A stretch of DNA of 64,000 bases from positions 1 through 64,000 of the forward strand of contig JARVKI010000116.1 of NCBI GenBank assembly GCA_036674765.1, given 5' to 3'. The stretch's first letter is position 1. Each line of letters starts with the position of its first letter. The stretch is from Seiridium cupressi (taxonomy: Eukaryota > Ascomycota > Sordariomycetes > Amphisphaeriales > Sporocadaceae). Of this stretch, positions 21,959 through 33,678 are shown in pieces. Below the pieces are notes generated by a model. That model was given only the letters and a program-made list of their open reading frames with translations. It was not told where the DNA came from and did no database searches. The position numbers were made by a program, and so were the translations under genes.

Positions 21959-22491
21959 ATGGGAGATAGGTTGACTCAACTGCAAGATGCTGTTGATCAG
22001 GTAGCCTCTCTCCACCTGCCGAACAACCCCAAAGGTTCAGCTGACAGTGCCTCTAGCTCGCGCAACAGTTTGTCGCTTCCATCCACTACATAAACCGACA
22101 TCACAACCTCGATACGCTGGGCCCGAACGACCAGATCCGAGAAACCAACAAGGAACCTGAGCAGCAGGAGGGCTAGTCACCCCACTCCCAGCGGGTTTAC
22201 CGGGTAGACCGTTATTCTAACTGGAGTACAGTTGACCCCCATCCGGCTGAAGTATTCAAGGCCGCCCAAGTCGAGCTCGCGCAGGACCTCATCACAAAAG
22301 AACAGCAGATCGAGCTCCTGATTTCCATACTGCCCGGCTTGGAAAACAGCGAGCTGGACCAAGAGCGCAACATCAAGGAGCTAGAGGAGGAACTCAAGAC
22401 TGCGGAAACGCAACGTCTAGAGGCTATCGGCGAGCGAAAGGCCATCATGAGTAAGCTGGATGAGGTTATCAGAAGTGTACGGCGTCCATGA
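21959..22491 (+). CDS. MED21: Mediator complex subunit 21 (Srb7)
   Basis: Subunit of the Mediator middle module, forming a hinge heterodimer with Med7 for RNA polymerase II regulation. Exons 21959-22000, 22057-22171 and 22232-22491 give 138 residues. The start, MGDRLTQLQDAVDQLAQQFV, joined across intron 1, is diagnostic, followed by LGPNDQIRE. Exon 3 holds VDPHPAEVFKAAQVELAQDL and a long heptad-rich helix ending in KLDEVIRSV. Intron 2 has no GT donor. Exon 2 runs into a TAG, and only a GC donor (GGCTAGT at 22171-22177) with acceptor TACAG at 22231 keeps the frame and joins QQE to VDPHP. This makes it a likely GC-AG intron with a TCTAAC branch point. Convergent with the 5'-nucleotidase gene. 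Confidence 0.9.
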
Positions 22492-22735
22492 AACTGGAAC
22501 GAAAGGCTATAGAGACACGATACCCCCGGGGAAAGGCGCATTAGGTAGGACACTGAAGTTCCCGCAAAATTAACATTGATTCAGCAGCACCGTATTTGCC
22601 CTCCATCTACTTCATGTCTCGTGGTTTTGCAGAAATCAAATGCCTTGAAAGGCACTACTAAATTCTCCATAAACGCCAGTGTTGTCCCTTTATCTCTAAC
22701 CCCCGCTCATTCTGTTCACTTTCGGAGATCTAGAT

Positions 22736-23612
22736 TCAGCTCGCAGATTTGAAAAATTGAGGGAAGACACTGCGTAGTTCTTCCAAGTGCCGGACCTGGT
22801 GTTGCGACGCGGGCGTCCTGGGAACCTTCAAACCCTCCTCTACCAGGTGCACGGCCGTCCACCCGATCTGTTTGGCCCCTACGCAGTTCCCGTAATTATC
22901 ATCTGGTTTTGTTAGTGACCAATAAAGTTTCCAAAAGTACCCGGGTGTGGACGGGCGGAACACATACCGACGAAGTAGCAGTCCTCAGACCGCTCTACTC
23001 CGGCCTCTCTCCTTGCCTTGGCGAACATGTCTTTGTGCGGCTTGCAAATAATGGGTACCGAGGAATAATCGCAGTATGTCATACCCTCAAAGAGATCATC
23101 GATTTCCAAGAGCTTTACGACCCTCTTGCCGTGGTTGACATATGCGTTTGTCAGAAGCCAGAGTCGGACCTTGCTCGTGTCAATGTCCTCCAACAGTTTC
23201 CGTAATTGTGGGTTTGGCTTGATGATGCCTTCCAGCGGCAAGGCGTCATCGACCTTGGCGTTGTATTCTAGGGGATCAATCTGGTGGTGTCGAACTAGTC
23301 CTTCGATGGCCAGACCGTAGTTTTGGTAATACTCCTTGTGCAACCGGATAGCCTCTTCCTCATCTAGTCCGAGATGCTTTGAGAAGTATTGGTCTATCAG
23401 ATCTGCCATGAGATCATGGACTTTTGCACCTGGTTCAAAGTCAGGTACTGGGAAAACGAACGAGTCTAAAAGGAAGGACATACTCTTTGGATATAGACAG
23501 TTATCAATGTCACTAAACCGATTTCATCAGCAAGCGGGTTTGATTCTAAAGTTTCCAGTACTTACAAAAATAGGACCGGCAACCCCTTGCCAGCTTCTGT
23601 CTGTGATCCCAT
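22736..23612 (-). CDS. SDT1: HAD-family pyrimidine 5'-nucleotidase (Sdt1/Phm8-like)
   Basis: Cytosolic HAD phosphatase that dephosphorylates nucleoside monophosphates in nucleotide salvage. Exons 23612-23566, 23512-23484, 23429-22968 and 22902-22736 sum in frame to 234 residues. Motif I is FFDIDNCLYP, formed across introns 1 and 2. It has Asp-x-Asp followed by Asn in place of the usual Thr, as in this subfamily. The cap region includes LHKEYYQNYGLAIEGLVRHH. Motif II is WLLTNAY, motif III lies around ICKPHKDMF, and motif IV is YFVDDNYGNC, formed across intron 3. The exon order and every junction match relatives. The exact substrate (UMP/CMP or nicotinic-acid mononucleotide) cannot be read from the sequence. 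Confidence 0.92.
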
Positions 23613-24344
23613 ATTGATGACGTTGGACTATCCGGAGCTTTGTAATTTGAGAAGTGGTTGATTTGGAAGATGTGAACACTGTATAGTTGAGGACTCAGTA
23701 GTGGGAATGGGGCGAATCTTAGTTGATCAAGGCTCAGAAAATGTGCAGTGGTGTGTTTCGATGTGCGTGGGGTATCGGCGGGTCTATGACTCTTGTCTCC
23801 TTTTTGAATGTTCAATAGATCTTTACAAAACTGGCGTTGACAAGCTTGCAGCGTTTATAGGCATTTTACTATACTGTAGCCCGGTGATTCTGATTGCACC
23901 TCAGCACTTGTGTTTGTCATCTGCACAGTGGTCCATGAATTGAGTCACCGGAGAACCTGAGACTGCAACATTGACGCGCTCTATGGCCGAATGCGCTGCG
24001 GCCAAGGCACTCCTGGCCTGGGCCAGCACATACATGGTGGCTGCACATGGTAGGTGTGGGCGGTGCCGGCAACTGCCTCAGCGGGAAATTGAGAACTTTA
24101 CAGTGGGCCTCCATCCCGTCTGTGCGTCGCTGCATTAAAACTTCGGACTGGGTATCGCGACACGTCCATCCTCCCCCTTCACTTTTCATTCAGCCAAAGT
24201 ATTGCCCCAGTATAACGAACCGCCATCGAGCTACCAATCTAGTTCTACTGTTGACCTCCTTGTAACCCGTATAGACTGTCACTTGATGGTTCGATAGGCA
24301 CTCGGAGGACTGAGTGATACTTTGTCTGCTAATCTCCATTGACC
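23613..24344. promoter_or_regulatory. Divergent promoter region
   Basis: 732 bases between the divergent nucleotidase and the long disordered-protein gene. No specific site is claimed. Confidence 0.45.
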
Positions 24345-26990
24345 ATGGCCCAAGCTAGCATAACGACCATGTCGATGCCGCCAGGGCCGCTGGCCCAACC
24401 GGCTGCCGTCACTGCAGACGAATTGCTGGAGATGCAAGAGTATGATAGGATAGTAAGGTTTCGCGACTCTATTCTGTCGGGTAGCCATCCTCGTATCAAG
24501 GTCCCAGTGCCGGCGGCTGCGAGAGTCGCAAGTAGTCAACGGGTTACGCCGCAACAAAACTCTGCCACCGCAAATTCATCGTCGCAGAAGAGCCAGTCTG
24601 GATTTGCTTCCAGCAATTTCCACTCATTCAACGCAAACTCCCAGCAGCCTGCTGTTGCAATGTCTGCTGCCGCACCCTCAACTGCTGGCTCGTCGAAGCC
24701 GTTGACTTCTGGCACAGCCCAGATCGACCCTCTGCTTCTAACCAAGTCGGAGGAGCTCATCAAGGCCGAGCTGCAACTGCAACGCCAGAGGCTTGAACGC
24801 ACTTTGAGAGAAGAGATTGACGCGCAGCGTGCTGCCAACAAGTCGGTCGAGCAGGCCTCGGATTTTGACCTGTCCGATATTCTCGCCAAAGCCCTCACGC
24901 TTGTGCAGGCAACTGCTCCTCCACTAACTGACGCCGACCTGGGTGCTAACGCTTCTGTATCAAGTGATTCGTTTGACGACAACACTTTTTACTCTAGTCA
25001 GCATGATACTCCCGAACCATCACCCCAACCGCAAGCTCACCTCGCCGTAGGCGATTTTCCAATGCCAGACGCTGCGTCTTCCCAGCCTCGGCCGAATGTA
25101 CGCGTGGCTACGACCACCCATACTCACGAACCAGCTTTAGTCCCTTCGCCGTTCTTATCAAGGGCACAAGGGCCACAGCAGTTTTCAAATTCTCAGAAGG
25201 CAGGTACTGCAGCATCCACCTCTCTACAGAACGGCGCGACACTAGATACCTCCAACGCGCACGATCTGAGATATTCTCCCACTTACGACATCGAACCCTC
25301 GAGCTTGAGACAACGACCCGGCGCCGACGAGACACATGCACAAGTGATCAGTTCCAATGGAAGTGGTACAACCAGCAGATCGGGAGATACTGGTAATGCA
25401 GACCTAGAGCGGCGTGCTGATTACAACAGTATCCAGGCTCCTCGTCTTCCTCTACAAGGCCATCAATATGGCTTTGGCGAGCCTCTAGTCAGAGCTCATG
25501 ATCTTTCTCCATATGCACCTCAGCCATCGCATGTATCCCCCCTCGCCATCGCCCGTCAGCAGCCTATGCCCGACCCGGAGATTAGTATCTTGCAAGGTGC
25601 ACCCGCCCCCATTGCAGCCCTGAGACAGGAGCAGGGAAATGGAACCAGTCCAGAAAGCTCCCCTCAAGGCGACAAGAGTAATAAGAGGAGAAGCAAGAAG
25701 AAAAACAAACGAAAGGCAGTGGCCGAGCCAAGGTCTGCGGAGCGTCCAGGTTCCCCTTACATCAAGCCGGAACCCAGATCTCCCTCTCCACTGACTTCGC
25801 CCCAATTCGCGCGATCCCAGAAGCGTCAACGACCTTTGAATCGGTCCCAGCATGAATTGAACTACGACGACTCTCGTGCTCCTCAACCTGTTCAGGTAAT
25901 TCATGATGATCCACTTCCCGCACCTCCCAGAGAATACGGGAGAGTATATGATCCCTATCCTCGCGAGGTGCGATACTCGGTCGCTCCCGGAGGTCAGAGG
26001 CCAGAGCATCCGACTTACGAGGAAAGAAGAGTTGAGGAGCCTGTACAATTTGTTCGCCGCGCGCAGTCCCCTACTTTTACACCCCAGTATGCTCCAGGTG
26101 AGGCCCGGCCGATGCGTTCAGCAACCTACTCTCTAGCAGAACCCGTGTATCGAGAAGCACCCACATACCAACGCGAAGGGCGCATGAGTGTGCGACCTGT
26201 CATTGATCGGGCACGCTCGCGCTCACCTGTCATGGCGGATACTCACCAACCTGTGATGGCCCCGCCGCGACCTCCCACTCGTATCTTTCGTGATGAGTAT
26301 GGACGTGAGTATCTAGAGCCTCCTCGTCCTCCGCCTTCCGTCTCGCGCTATTCCGTAGCACCCCCGGCCAGACTGGCCGATCCCCAAGTCATCTATGAAC
26401 ACGCGCCAGCCCGTGCTGCCACACGGATGCCTGGGCCTGACACGTTTGAGCGAGATGGAGTCCTCTACAGACGTGCCTCTCCTGTCCCAACAGCCCGTCG
26501 CGTCGTCACTCAACCAGAGTATGGTGCATCAGATTATCGCGACTATAGGCAGCGAGATTACTCTGCACGCCCAGCACTGGCACCGCCGACCACGCAGGAG
26601 TTTGTCCAATATCGAAGTGAAGTCCGTCCTCAGCCAGAGTTGGTGCCGGAATATGGGATGAGAGCCGCCACTGTTCGCCCCACTGAGCAGTTGCGTTACG
26701 AATATCCAGCGAGAGTAGCAAGCGTGCGGCCGGATGCTGCTATTCGGGAATATCCTGCGAGTGTTCACCCCGAACCGAGGCGCGAGCCCGCCATCCCGGT
26801 ATACCGTGAATATAGTGTCCGACCGTTGGAGGCGGAGCTATCACGTCGCGAGTACAGTACACGGCCCGTAGAGCGGTATTATGACAACCGTCCCGTTATA
26901 CGGGAGGATGAAGTACAATTCATCGACCAGCCACGTACTGTACAGCGAGAGATCATTTATGAGGATGGACGGAGGGAGGTATATCGATAA
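24345..26990 (+). CDS. 881-residue low-complexity protein, unknown
   Basis: Intronless gene with a strong start (GACCATGGC). Residues 12-55 form the only ordered-looking N-terminal block, ELLEMQEYDRIVRFRDSILS. A short Gln/Arg/Glu coiled coil (about 130-165) follows, ELQLQRQRLERTLREEIDAQ. The remainder is Pro/Ser/Gln-rich, with a lysine/arginine patch RRSKKKNKRKA (about 450) that could be a nuclear localisation signal. The last 350 residues repeat Arg-Glu-Tyr and Arg-Pro units (YREYSVRP, RREYSTRP, REYPAS). The ending IIYEDGRREVYR looks conserved. I know no function. Unbroken coding over 2.6 kb strongly supports a real gene. Nuclear or RNA-associated function is only a guess. Confidence 0.88.
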   Translation: MAQASITTMSMPPGPLAQPAAVTADELLEMQEYDRIVRFRDSILSGSHPRIKVPVPAAARVASSQRVTPQQNSATANSSSQKSQSGFASSNFHSFNANSQQPAVAMSAAAPSTAGSSKPLTSGTAQIDPLLLTKSEELIKAELQLQRQRLERTLREEIDAQRAANKSVEQASDFDLSDILAKALTLVQATAPPLTDADLGANASVSSDSFDDNTFYSSQHDTPEPSPQPQAHLAVGDFPMPDAASSQPRPNVRVATTTHTHEPALVPSPFLSRAQGPQQFSNSQKAGTAASTSLQNGATLDTSNAHDLRYSPTYDIEPSSLRQRPGADETHAQVISSNGSGTTSRSGDTGNADLERRADYNSIQAPRLPLQGHQYGFGEPLVRAHDLSPYAPQPSHVSPLAIARQQPMPDPEISILQGAPAPIAALRQEQGNGTSPESSPQGDKSNKRRSKKKNKRKAVAEPRSAERPGSPYIKPEPRSPSPLTSPQFARSQKRQRPLNRSQHELNYDDSRAPQPVQVIHDDPLPAPPREYGRVYDPYPREVRYSVAPGGQRPEHPTYEERRVEEPVQFVRRAQSPTFTPQYAPGEARPMRSATYSLAEPVYREAPTYQREGRMSVRPVIDRARSRSPVMADTHQPVMAPPRPPTRIFRDEYGREYLEPPRPPPSVSRYSVAPPARLADPQVIYEHAPARAATRMPGPDTFERDGVLYRRASPVPTARRVVTQPEYGASDYRDYRQRDYSARPALAPPTTQEFVQYRSEVRPQPELVPEYGMRAATVRPTEQLRYEYPARVASVRPDAAIREYPASVHPEPRREPAIPVYREYSVRPLEAELSRREYSTRPVERYYDNRPVIREDEVQFIDQPRTVQREIIYEDGRREVYR

Positions 26991-29900
26991 ACCTATGAGG
27001 TAGAGAGTCCTTATGTCGAGTATGGAAAATGGGAGTTAGGGGAATCAAGAATGGAAGCACAGTTTAGGGATGAGAGCCAATGGCTAGGTGTAATAACTTG
27101 CTCTGTATATTTACGGAAATTTGTCATCATTAGTGAAGCCAGACAACTCGCTTGGAGAGTCTCGGTGGCCAGCTGCAGGATCTCTGCGCGACGAGCGGAA
27201 TCAATACCTGTTCCTTTGAATATTATTATTCGTGACCCTCTTTTGATTCGATTAATGAGAGCAGCCTGGTCCTCTTAAATAGTATTCGTTATCAGGCATA
27301 TGATATGTAAGGCTCTGATCTATTCGTGATCACGGACGAGATCACAAAGTGCGGAATACTGAGGACACCAGTAAATAGTGAATTCGACCTTGCTTGAAGG
27401 TCCCCCGGGCAGCCAGGAAAGACCAACCAGCTCCGTATACAACGGACCCAGCCCCCAACTGAGACACACAGAAAAGAATGGGTCCTGAATTAACATGTGA
27501 TGACACTTATTTAATATATTTTAGGCGGAGCCATAAGAGCATTTGTAGATCTTGGTAGCCCGACGTCGAAGATCTGCGATTCGCACCACCGGGGCAGCAG
27601 GCAATGCGGTTCTCCAGAAGTGGTTGGAAACACGAAACCGCCCCCCTCCAGCCCATTCTTCAGGTAGGACATGTGTATTACCGTAGTTGAAATGATGGCT
27701 TGGCGGGATGAAGTCGCAAAAAAGCAATTGGCAAGAGACCGGTATACCTACCTCAGAAACCAAAACCTTAATAGTGCTGGATCTCTGGATCTGTCGGAAG
27801 TACAAATCTCGCCCACCCCCTCCCCCGCAAGTTCTAGTTAGATAACGGAGGTCCAATTTGTCCATTTACCCAGCGATGGATGTTGAGGGCAAGCTTCCAT
27901 TGTCTTCTACGATATACTCTTGCAGTGGTCTGATGCAGCCCAATCCATGTCCAGGTGTGGTTCCGCGGAGGACCAACGACAACGCCAGGCTTTTCTGATC
28001 GGCACCTCGCGATCTTCGGCTTTTGGGGGTCTGCCAGCCCTACAGGCTTCATCCGTATGTAGTACGTATGTCGACGAGAGCCGAATGGGAGCTACGGCCC
28101 ACCACGCCTCAGGAACTCTAGGGCCACCCTAGGATATGTTCAAGCCGGCAGCCCGTTGGATCTAGGAGGAAACACCCCGCGAGACTACGACTCTACTACA
28201 GTAGCTAGAGAGGGGTAGCAAGATGGTAATGCATATGTTCGTGACTTGTACAATGCCTATTCAAGGCGATCTCGGGGGCTAGTGCAATATGAAACTGAGC
28301 CAACGTTGAGGTTTGGCGTTCTTAGACGGAGTGCTGACGTGCGTATTATAGCATGGTAGAAATGGTCCCTCTGGCTTTCTACGTGAAATAGAGGAGTGAA
28401 GCTGAACTCCGTTCTATGGTGATCGAAGGTAGCCATTACAAGGGACATCGCACTGAAGAGCCTTTGTGTCCTTCGCAGTATAAGCATGCACTGTTATCGG
28501 TGGTACGCTGAGTTGTATGTAGCAGTGCTCTGGATTTCCCCCCTATCCGTCAAACTTTTGTCATGTTGAGGCGCAGCACATGTAGGGGAAGGTCCGCGGA
28601 TTGCTCGGGCACTAGCTATTTAGCAGAGGAGACGTCCGGATCGGGTTACGTGCTGAACCAAATGAGACTTGATACATGTCGTCGATGGCCAGAAGCTCGA
28701 CAGTGAATGTGGTTAGAAACATGCCATTGGCGGCAACAAGCTTGGTGGCCTAAGCCCCGAGACCAAAACATGTGTAGGTTGAAACCGTCATGAAAGCTTT
28801 GAGCTATGGCACACGACAGCTTAAAGCATAACGACGACCAAGCCAAGTGGGACTCGCGCTGCCGCCAATGAACCACCAACGAAGTCTTTTCCTATGCCGT
28901 ATTGAGCCATGGTGGGAAACTCCACACACAGCATGAGAAACGCCTGGAATGGTTGGGATAATGTAAGCGCGCACACACACAGCAGAGCTTCAGGTGGCCA
29001 TTGGCCATCCACCATCAGGTTTTTGGATACGCGTTCCCAGGTGGGCTGTGGCGATATCGAAGCTTGTAAATTGGGTACATTTATAAGCTGCTTTACCTGT
29101 TCTCATTTCGTCTTGACAGCTGAGAGAAATACGCCATGGCCGTTGCAAACACCCCTGCATCCCGGCATTGCTGGAGATCCGCATGACAAAAGCTCGCTTG
29201 GGGTCCTCATCAATCCATGGACCCTTGGCGAACGAAGAAGCTCAATGCATGAAATTGGTTATCTAAACGAGTATCGAGGCGGGAACGTGGGAATAGATAA
29301 GCTTGCGGTCCGGGTCGAGAAAGCAAGAAGCATCAGACAATCAGATGAAACGTTTGGGTTGATCCGTGGCTTGCAATGATGCGCTCCACGCAATGAGGTC
29401 AGCGGACTCCTCTCCAGCAGTGAAATCCCGCGCCGATGTGCGTGGATAGCTGGTGCGAATCTCGGCCAGCGAGCGCCTGGAGCCGTAATGCGGTCGGGAA
29501 CTTGCAATCGGCCAGGGGGCGTAATGGGACGTTCCTTGGAGACATGTACCTCAAGATGGGCCCATCGAGGCTCCAGGGTTGGGCGATGCTAGTTGAGAGA
29601 ACGAGACACTTGCCATATCATGGTCTCATGGAATGAACTGCTTGTCGTCAGACGTCGGAATGAGACGTGGAGTAGAGCTGCTCTGGCTTCCCGCGCGACG
29701 GCATCGAGTATTGTTGCGAATTGCCAAGGTAACGTAGACAGACAAAGATTTTGATCCAAATGTCCAGAAACTTGTTGGCTGCAACTTGGATGAATCAAGT
29801 TGGAGAATGGTACCGTCTCTGTTGGGTTTAGCCGGGGTACATTGGCTGCTGCTACCTATGGTAAGACTGGACGCTGACGGCCGGTACAGGGTGGAGACGT

Positions 29901-30472
29901 GGGCTACCGCTACCAGCAGCAAGCTTCAGAGTTCCAAGGTTGGCTGGTGTTAGCGCACAGGTCTCACTCAGTTCGCGCTCGGCTCACAGGCTGGCTGACT
30001 GCTGCTGATGTCTGCAGCTGGAGCGCAGTGGCCAGTGGGCGGGCAGTGGGCGGGCAGTGGGGATTGACACCACTGTCCTGGCCAGCCATTGGCGTTCCTG
30101 CGCTGAGCATCTGCAGTGAGCACAGCACCTACCCACTCGCTCGCTCGCTGGCCTGGCTGGACGCACCCGGCACTCAACCGACTTCCACTCGTCGGTCTCA
30201 TTCTCGTCCTCGCCCATTTCGTCCATCTTCTCCTACTCCTCACCACATCTCAACACCTCAACCCCCCGCTATCCATTGCAGAGGTGGTATATTTGCACAC
30301 CGGAAGACGCTTCGAGGGTATCTTCGTTCTTCCGTCCTTCCTTTCTTCTCTTTCTTTCTCTTTCGCTCACTTTTGTCCCCCACCCGCGATCTGGAGCCCG
30401 ACGTGATTGATACCCACCTGCTCGTTCATAGGCTGGAGTTGGAAGCGAGACCTGGCTGCAGTTGCCCTCACC
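26991..30472. other. 3.5 kb without a supported gene
   Basis: The longest plus-strand frame (28909-29379) and several minus-strand frames have no recognisable domain, and composition gives no coding impression. At 30029-30062 an 11-base GC-rich unit (CAGTGGGCGGG) is repeated two and a half times. Around 30330-30375 there is a pyrimidine-rich leader just before the KH gene. This is probably a long promoter and 5' UTR region, but it could hide noncoding RNA. Confidence 0.5.
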
Positions 30473-33400
30473 ATGCAAAAACTCGCCAATATGCGTCACT
30501 GGCCCGAGAGGATGAGCCCCAACTTTGGAATGTCTCCAAGACCGAACATGGGCGTGTCCACCTTGAACCCTCACCAGAAGGCTACAGCTTCGGGGGCACC
30601 GCCCTTGAGTCCCTCGCCCGCCGCCGACACCACGATACACTACTCCTTCAACGTACCGTTCGCATCCGAGCTGGCTGGGCCCAACACGGAGGAGATTCTG
30701 CATGCCACCGGCGACTCGGTCATGCGATGGACACATCCTGGTGAAGCACCCGATGACGTGCCCGTCTACGACCTGCCCGTCCACGCGCAGAATGTCGCCA
30801 ATCTTCGGAACATGTGCGCGGATCTCACAAAGGGACCTCTGCCCATCGAGGCCTATGTTGTGTCGACGACCCCAAACCGTGTCAAGTCACAGGTCACGAC
30901 CGTCTGCCTCACCGGGCCCCCGGAGCTCGTCCACAAAAGTCGAGAGACCATTTTGAACGATACCCCCCTGGCTCTGGTATGCATGCTTCAATCCCGAGGA
31001 CACTATATTTAGTGGAGGGAGGAGAACACTAGCTAAACTCTTCTATAGCGCTCTACCACCGTCGATGTCGAATATGGCCTCGTAGTTGATTCCAAAGCTG
31101 GCGTGCTGATTAAGCAAGTAACTGATGCTCTGGACACATTCGCTCAATACTGCGGAGTAGATATCTTCATCCTTGGCCCCAAGCTCACTCCCATGATGGA
31201 CGTTCTGAACGGTGACGTCGAGGTGATTCGGGATCAAAGATGGCGTGTAGCAATCTACGGAGACGTCGAGTCTTCTGAACATGCAAAGACTCAGGTTCTA
31301 ATCTTCATTGACAAGTTGGTGTGTCTGACCTTGAGCCTTTCGTCCCAGTGCAGGGTTACTAACTCGGACATCTAGCTTGGACGTACAGTTGACGTGATGC
31401 GCATTGAGAGCAGCCTGCATCCCATCATCTGCGGACGATCAAGAAAGAACATCAAGCTGATTGAGTCTGCTACAAACACCGCCATCTACTTCCCACCATT
31501 TGCACAGCCTTACCGCTACTGCCCACCCAACGCTCAGCGTCGAAACCCTGAGGAGATTTATATCACTGGCGAGAACCCTCAAGGCATTGAGCTGGCTAAG
31601 CGGAAGATTCATGAGTTGGTCACTCGCACAAACCTGTTCGTGAAGGATTCGGTCGCTCCCCCTTCTAAAATTGACATGGTCCTGCTTGGGCGGATGGACA
31701 AGGTCCGCAAGATAATGGAAAACAATGGCACTTACGTGATGTTCCCACCCTTGGCGTCTCAGCGTAACACTATTCGAGTTCAAGGCGTCGAGGGTCTGCA
31801 GATCGAGCGGACTATGAAGGAGATCATGCATCTGGTAAGTGTTTCCATCTCACAAAACGCGTAGAAGCATCGAGCTTACAATCATTCCAGGCCGGTCAAT
31901 ACTACTTTGCCACTTGGTGGATTCAGCAACCCGGCGCCTCTCAGCTTCCGAGCGCGCATGATATTCGCACCATGTTGGGAGACATTTGTGCCAATTCAGA
32001 TGCTGACATATCCTTCGATAAGACGACTTTCACTGTCACAGGATCCGACGACGCCGTCAAGGACGCTCTGCGAGTTTTGGCACAAATCAAATTCGTGACA
32101 CAGACACAACATCAGATCAGGGTCAAGATTGAGCTGGCCAACGAGCACAAAGAATTTGTTTCTGGCAAAAAGAACGGCAAGATCAACAAGATCATGACTC
32201 AGAGCAACGTGCAAATCATCTTCGACAGCTTCAGAGAGTACAATTTCGACATTGATGTCATCGCTCCAAACTACGACGCGATGAAGCAAGGTTTAGGCCT
32301 TGTCGAGCAGGAAATGCCTGCATCCATTTCATTCCATGTGCCCGATCAGTACCACAAGCGTATTATCGGCATTGGCGGTCAACACATCCAACGCATTATG
32401 AAGAAACACTCGGTCTTTGTCAAGTTTTCCAACGCCATGGACCGTGGTGGCATGGGCCGTGAAGATGATGATGTCAAAGTTGACAATGTCATCTGTCGAA
32501 CCCCGGCTCGCAATGCCCAAAATCTTGAACTTGTCAAGTCCGAGATTTTGGATATGGTTGACCGTGCTGTAAGTTGTTCCCAGATATTCACACACACGTG
32601 TGCACACACACACACACATTCAAACACAGCCTTGTACTGACAATTCTTCCAGCACTCCGAGTTTACCTCGCAGGTTGTACATGTGGACCGCCTGTATCAT
32701 CGCCAGTTGATCGGCCGTCTGCCCGAGATCGAGGAGCTTGAAAAGAAGTGGAACTGCAAGATAGTCTTCCCGAGCACCGAGCAGGCAAGCGACGAGGTCA
32801 CTGTGACTGGGCCCGAGTGGCAAGTCCCCCTCTGCGCTGACGAGTTCTTGGGCATGGTTCCCGAGACCCACGAGCTCATTCTCGTCCGTACTCCGGCTCT
32901 AGTCAAGTTCCTTGAGTCGCCAGAGTTTGTCAACGAACTCGTCACCAAGCTGAAGACTCAACATGAAGTCACAGTTGAGGTTCATGAGAACGCGGAGGAG
33001 AAGACTGAAGACGGAGGGCGTACAGTCACCTTGCTCTGGAAGCTCACCCGCAATAATACTGGTGGTCTTCGCGACGCCATTGACTTCTTGCAGGCTGGTT
33101 TTGCCGCAGCCAGTGTTGAGCCAACAGTCGTCAAGGGTGCCATCCCACGACCAAAGTCAGACTCCTTCGAGGAGACTCTGCAGTACTTTGACTCGAAGCT
33201 GCTCCAGCATGCCCCTGCCCCGATGGGCACCGATTCACCCACCAAGCTAGGTTTCGGCGAGGAGATCCAATCTCGCAGCACCACCCTGCTTGAGAAGCTT
33301 CGGAAGCCAGCCCAACTTCTCTCCTCGCTCGACCGCAGAAAGAACAGTTCGCAGTCCGTGAACACGCTCTTCAAGGGATCGGCCAACGTCTCCAAGTCGT

Positions 33401-33678
33401 CGCTGATCTCGATCGAGTCAACCCGCAGCCTCAATGCAAACAGCAACCCCTGGAATGACAGCGGCGTCAATCTTCCAGACGATGACAACAACCCATGGGG
33501 AAACCGCCACTTTGGCAACGGCTTCGAAAGCAAATTGACGCCTCCCAGTATCATATACGGCGGCGGTGATGTCACCCCCAGGCACGGCCCGCGTGGTTCT
33601 GGTGACAGTGGCCGGCCTTCCACTTCTCATTCGACAAATTCTGGATACCCCGGTCCCATTGGTGGACCTTTCCGTTAG
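30473..33678 (+). CDS. Multi-KH-domain RNA-binding protein
   Basis: Large RNA-binding protein of 978 residues. Exons 30473-30976, 31049-31318, 31376-31834, 31891-32568 and 32653-33678, all in phase 0. Several KH repeats are visible: SLHPIICGRSRKNIKLIES, FVSGKKNGKINKIMTQSN, RIIGIGGQHIQRIMKKH (canonical GxxG) and LIGRLPEIEELEKKWNCKI. Some have a degenerate GxxG loop, as in the vigilin/Scp160 group and yeast Yll032c. The C-terminal 200 residues are Ser/Asn/Pro-rich and probably disordered, ending GGPFR. The likely role is mRNA binding in the cytoplasm, but targets cannot be inferred. The ATG follows a long pyrimidine-rich leader. Intron 4 carries a CA/TG microsatellite. Confidence 0.9.
32589..32620. 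repeat. CA-rich microsatellite in KH-gene intron
   Basis: Short CA repeat, interrupted by CGTGTG, inside intron 4 of the KH gene (intron 32569-32652). Confidence 0.8.

Noticed and set aside
28909..29379. 156-residue plus-strand frame
   Set aside because: No domain, several competing frames, and no neighbouring exons or good start context.
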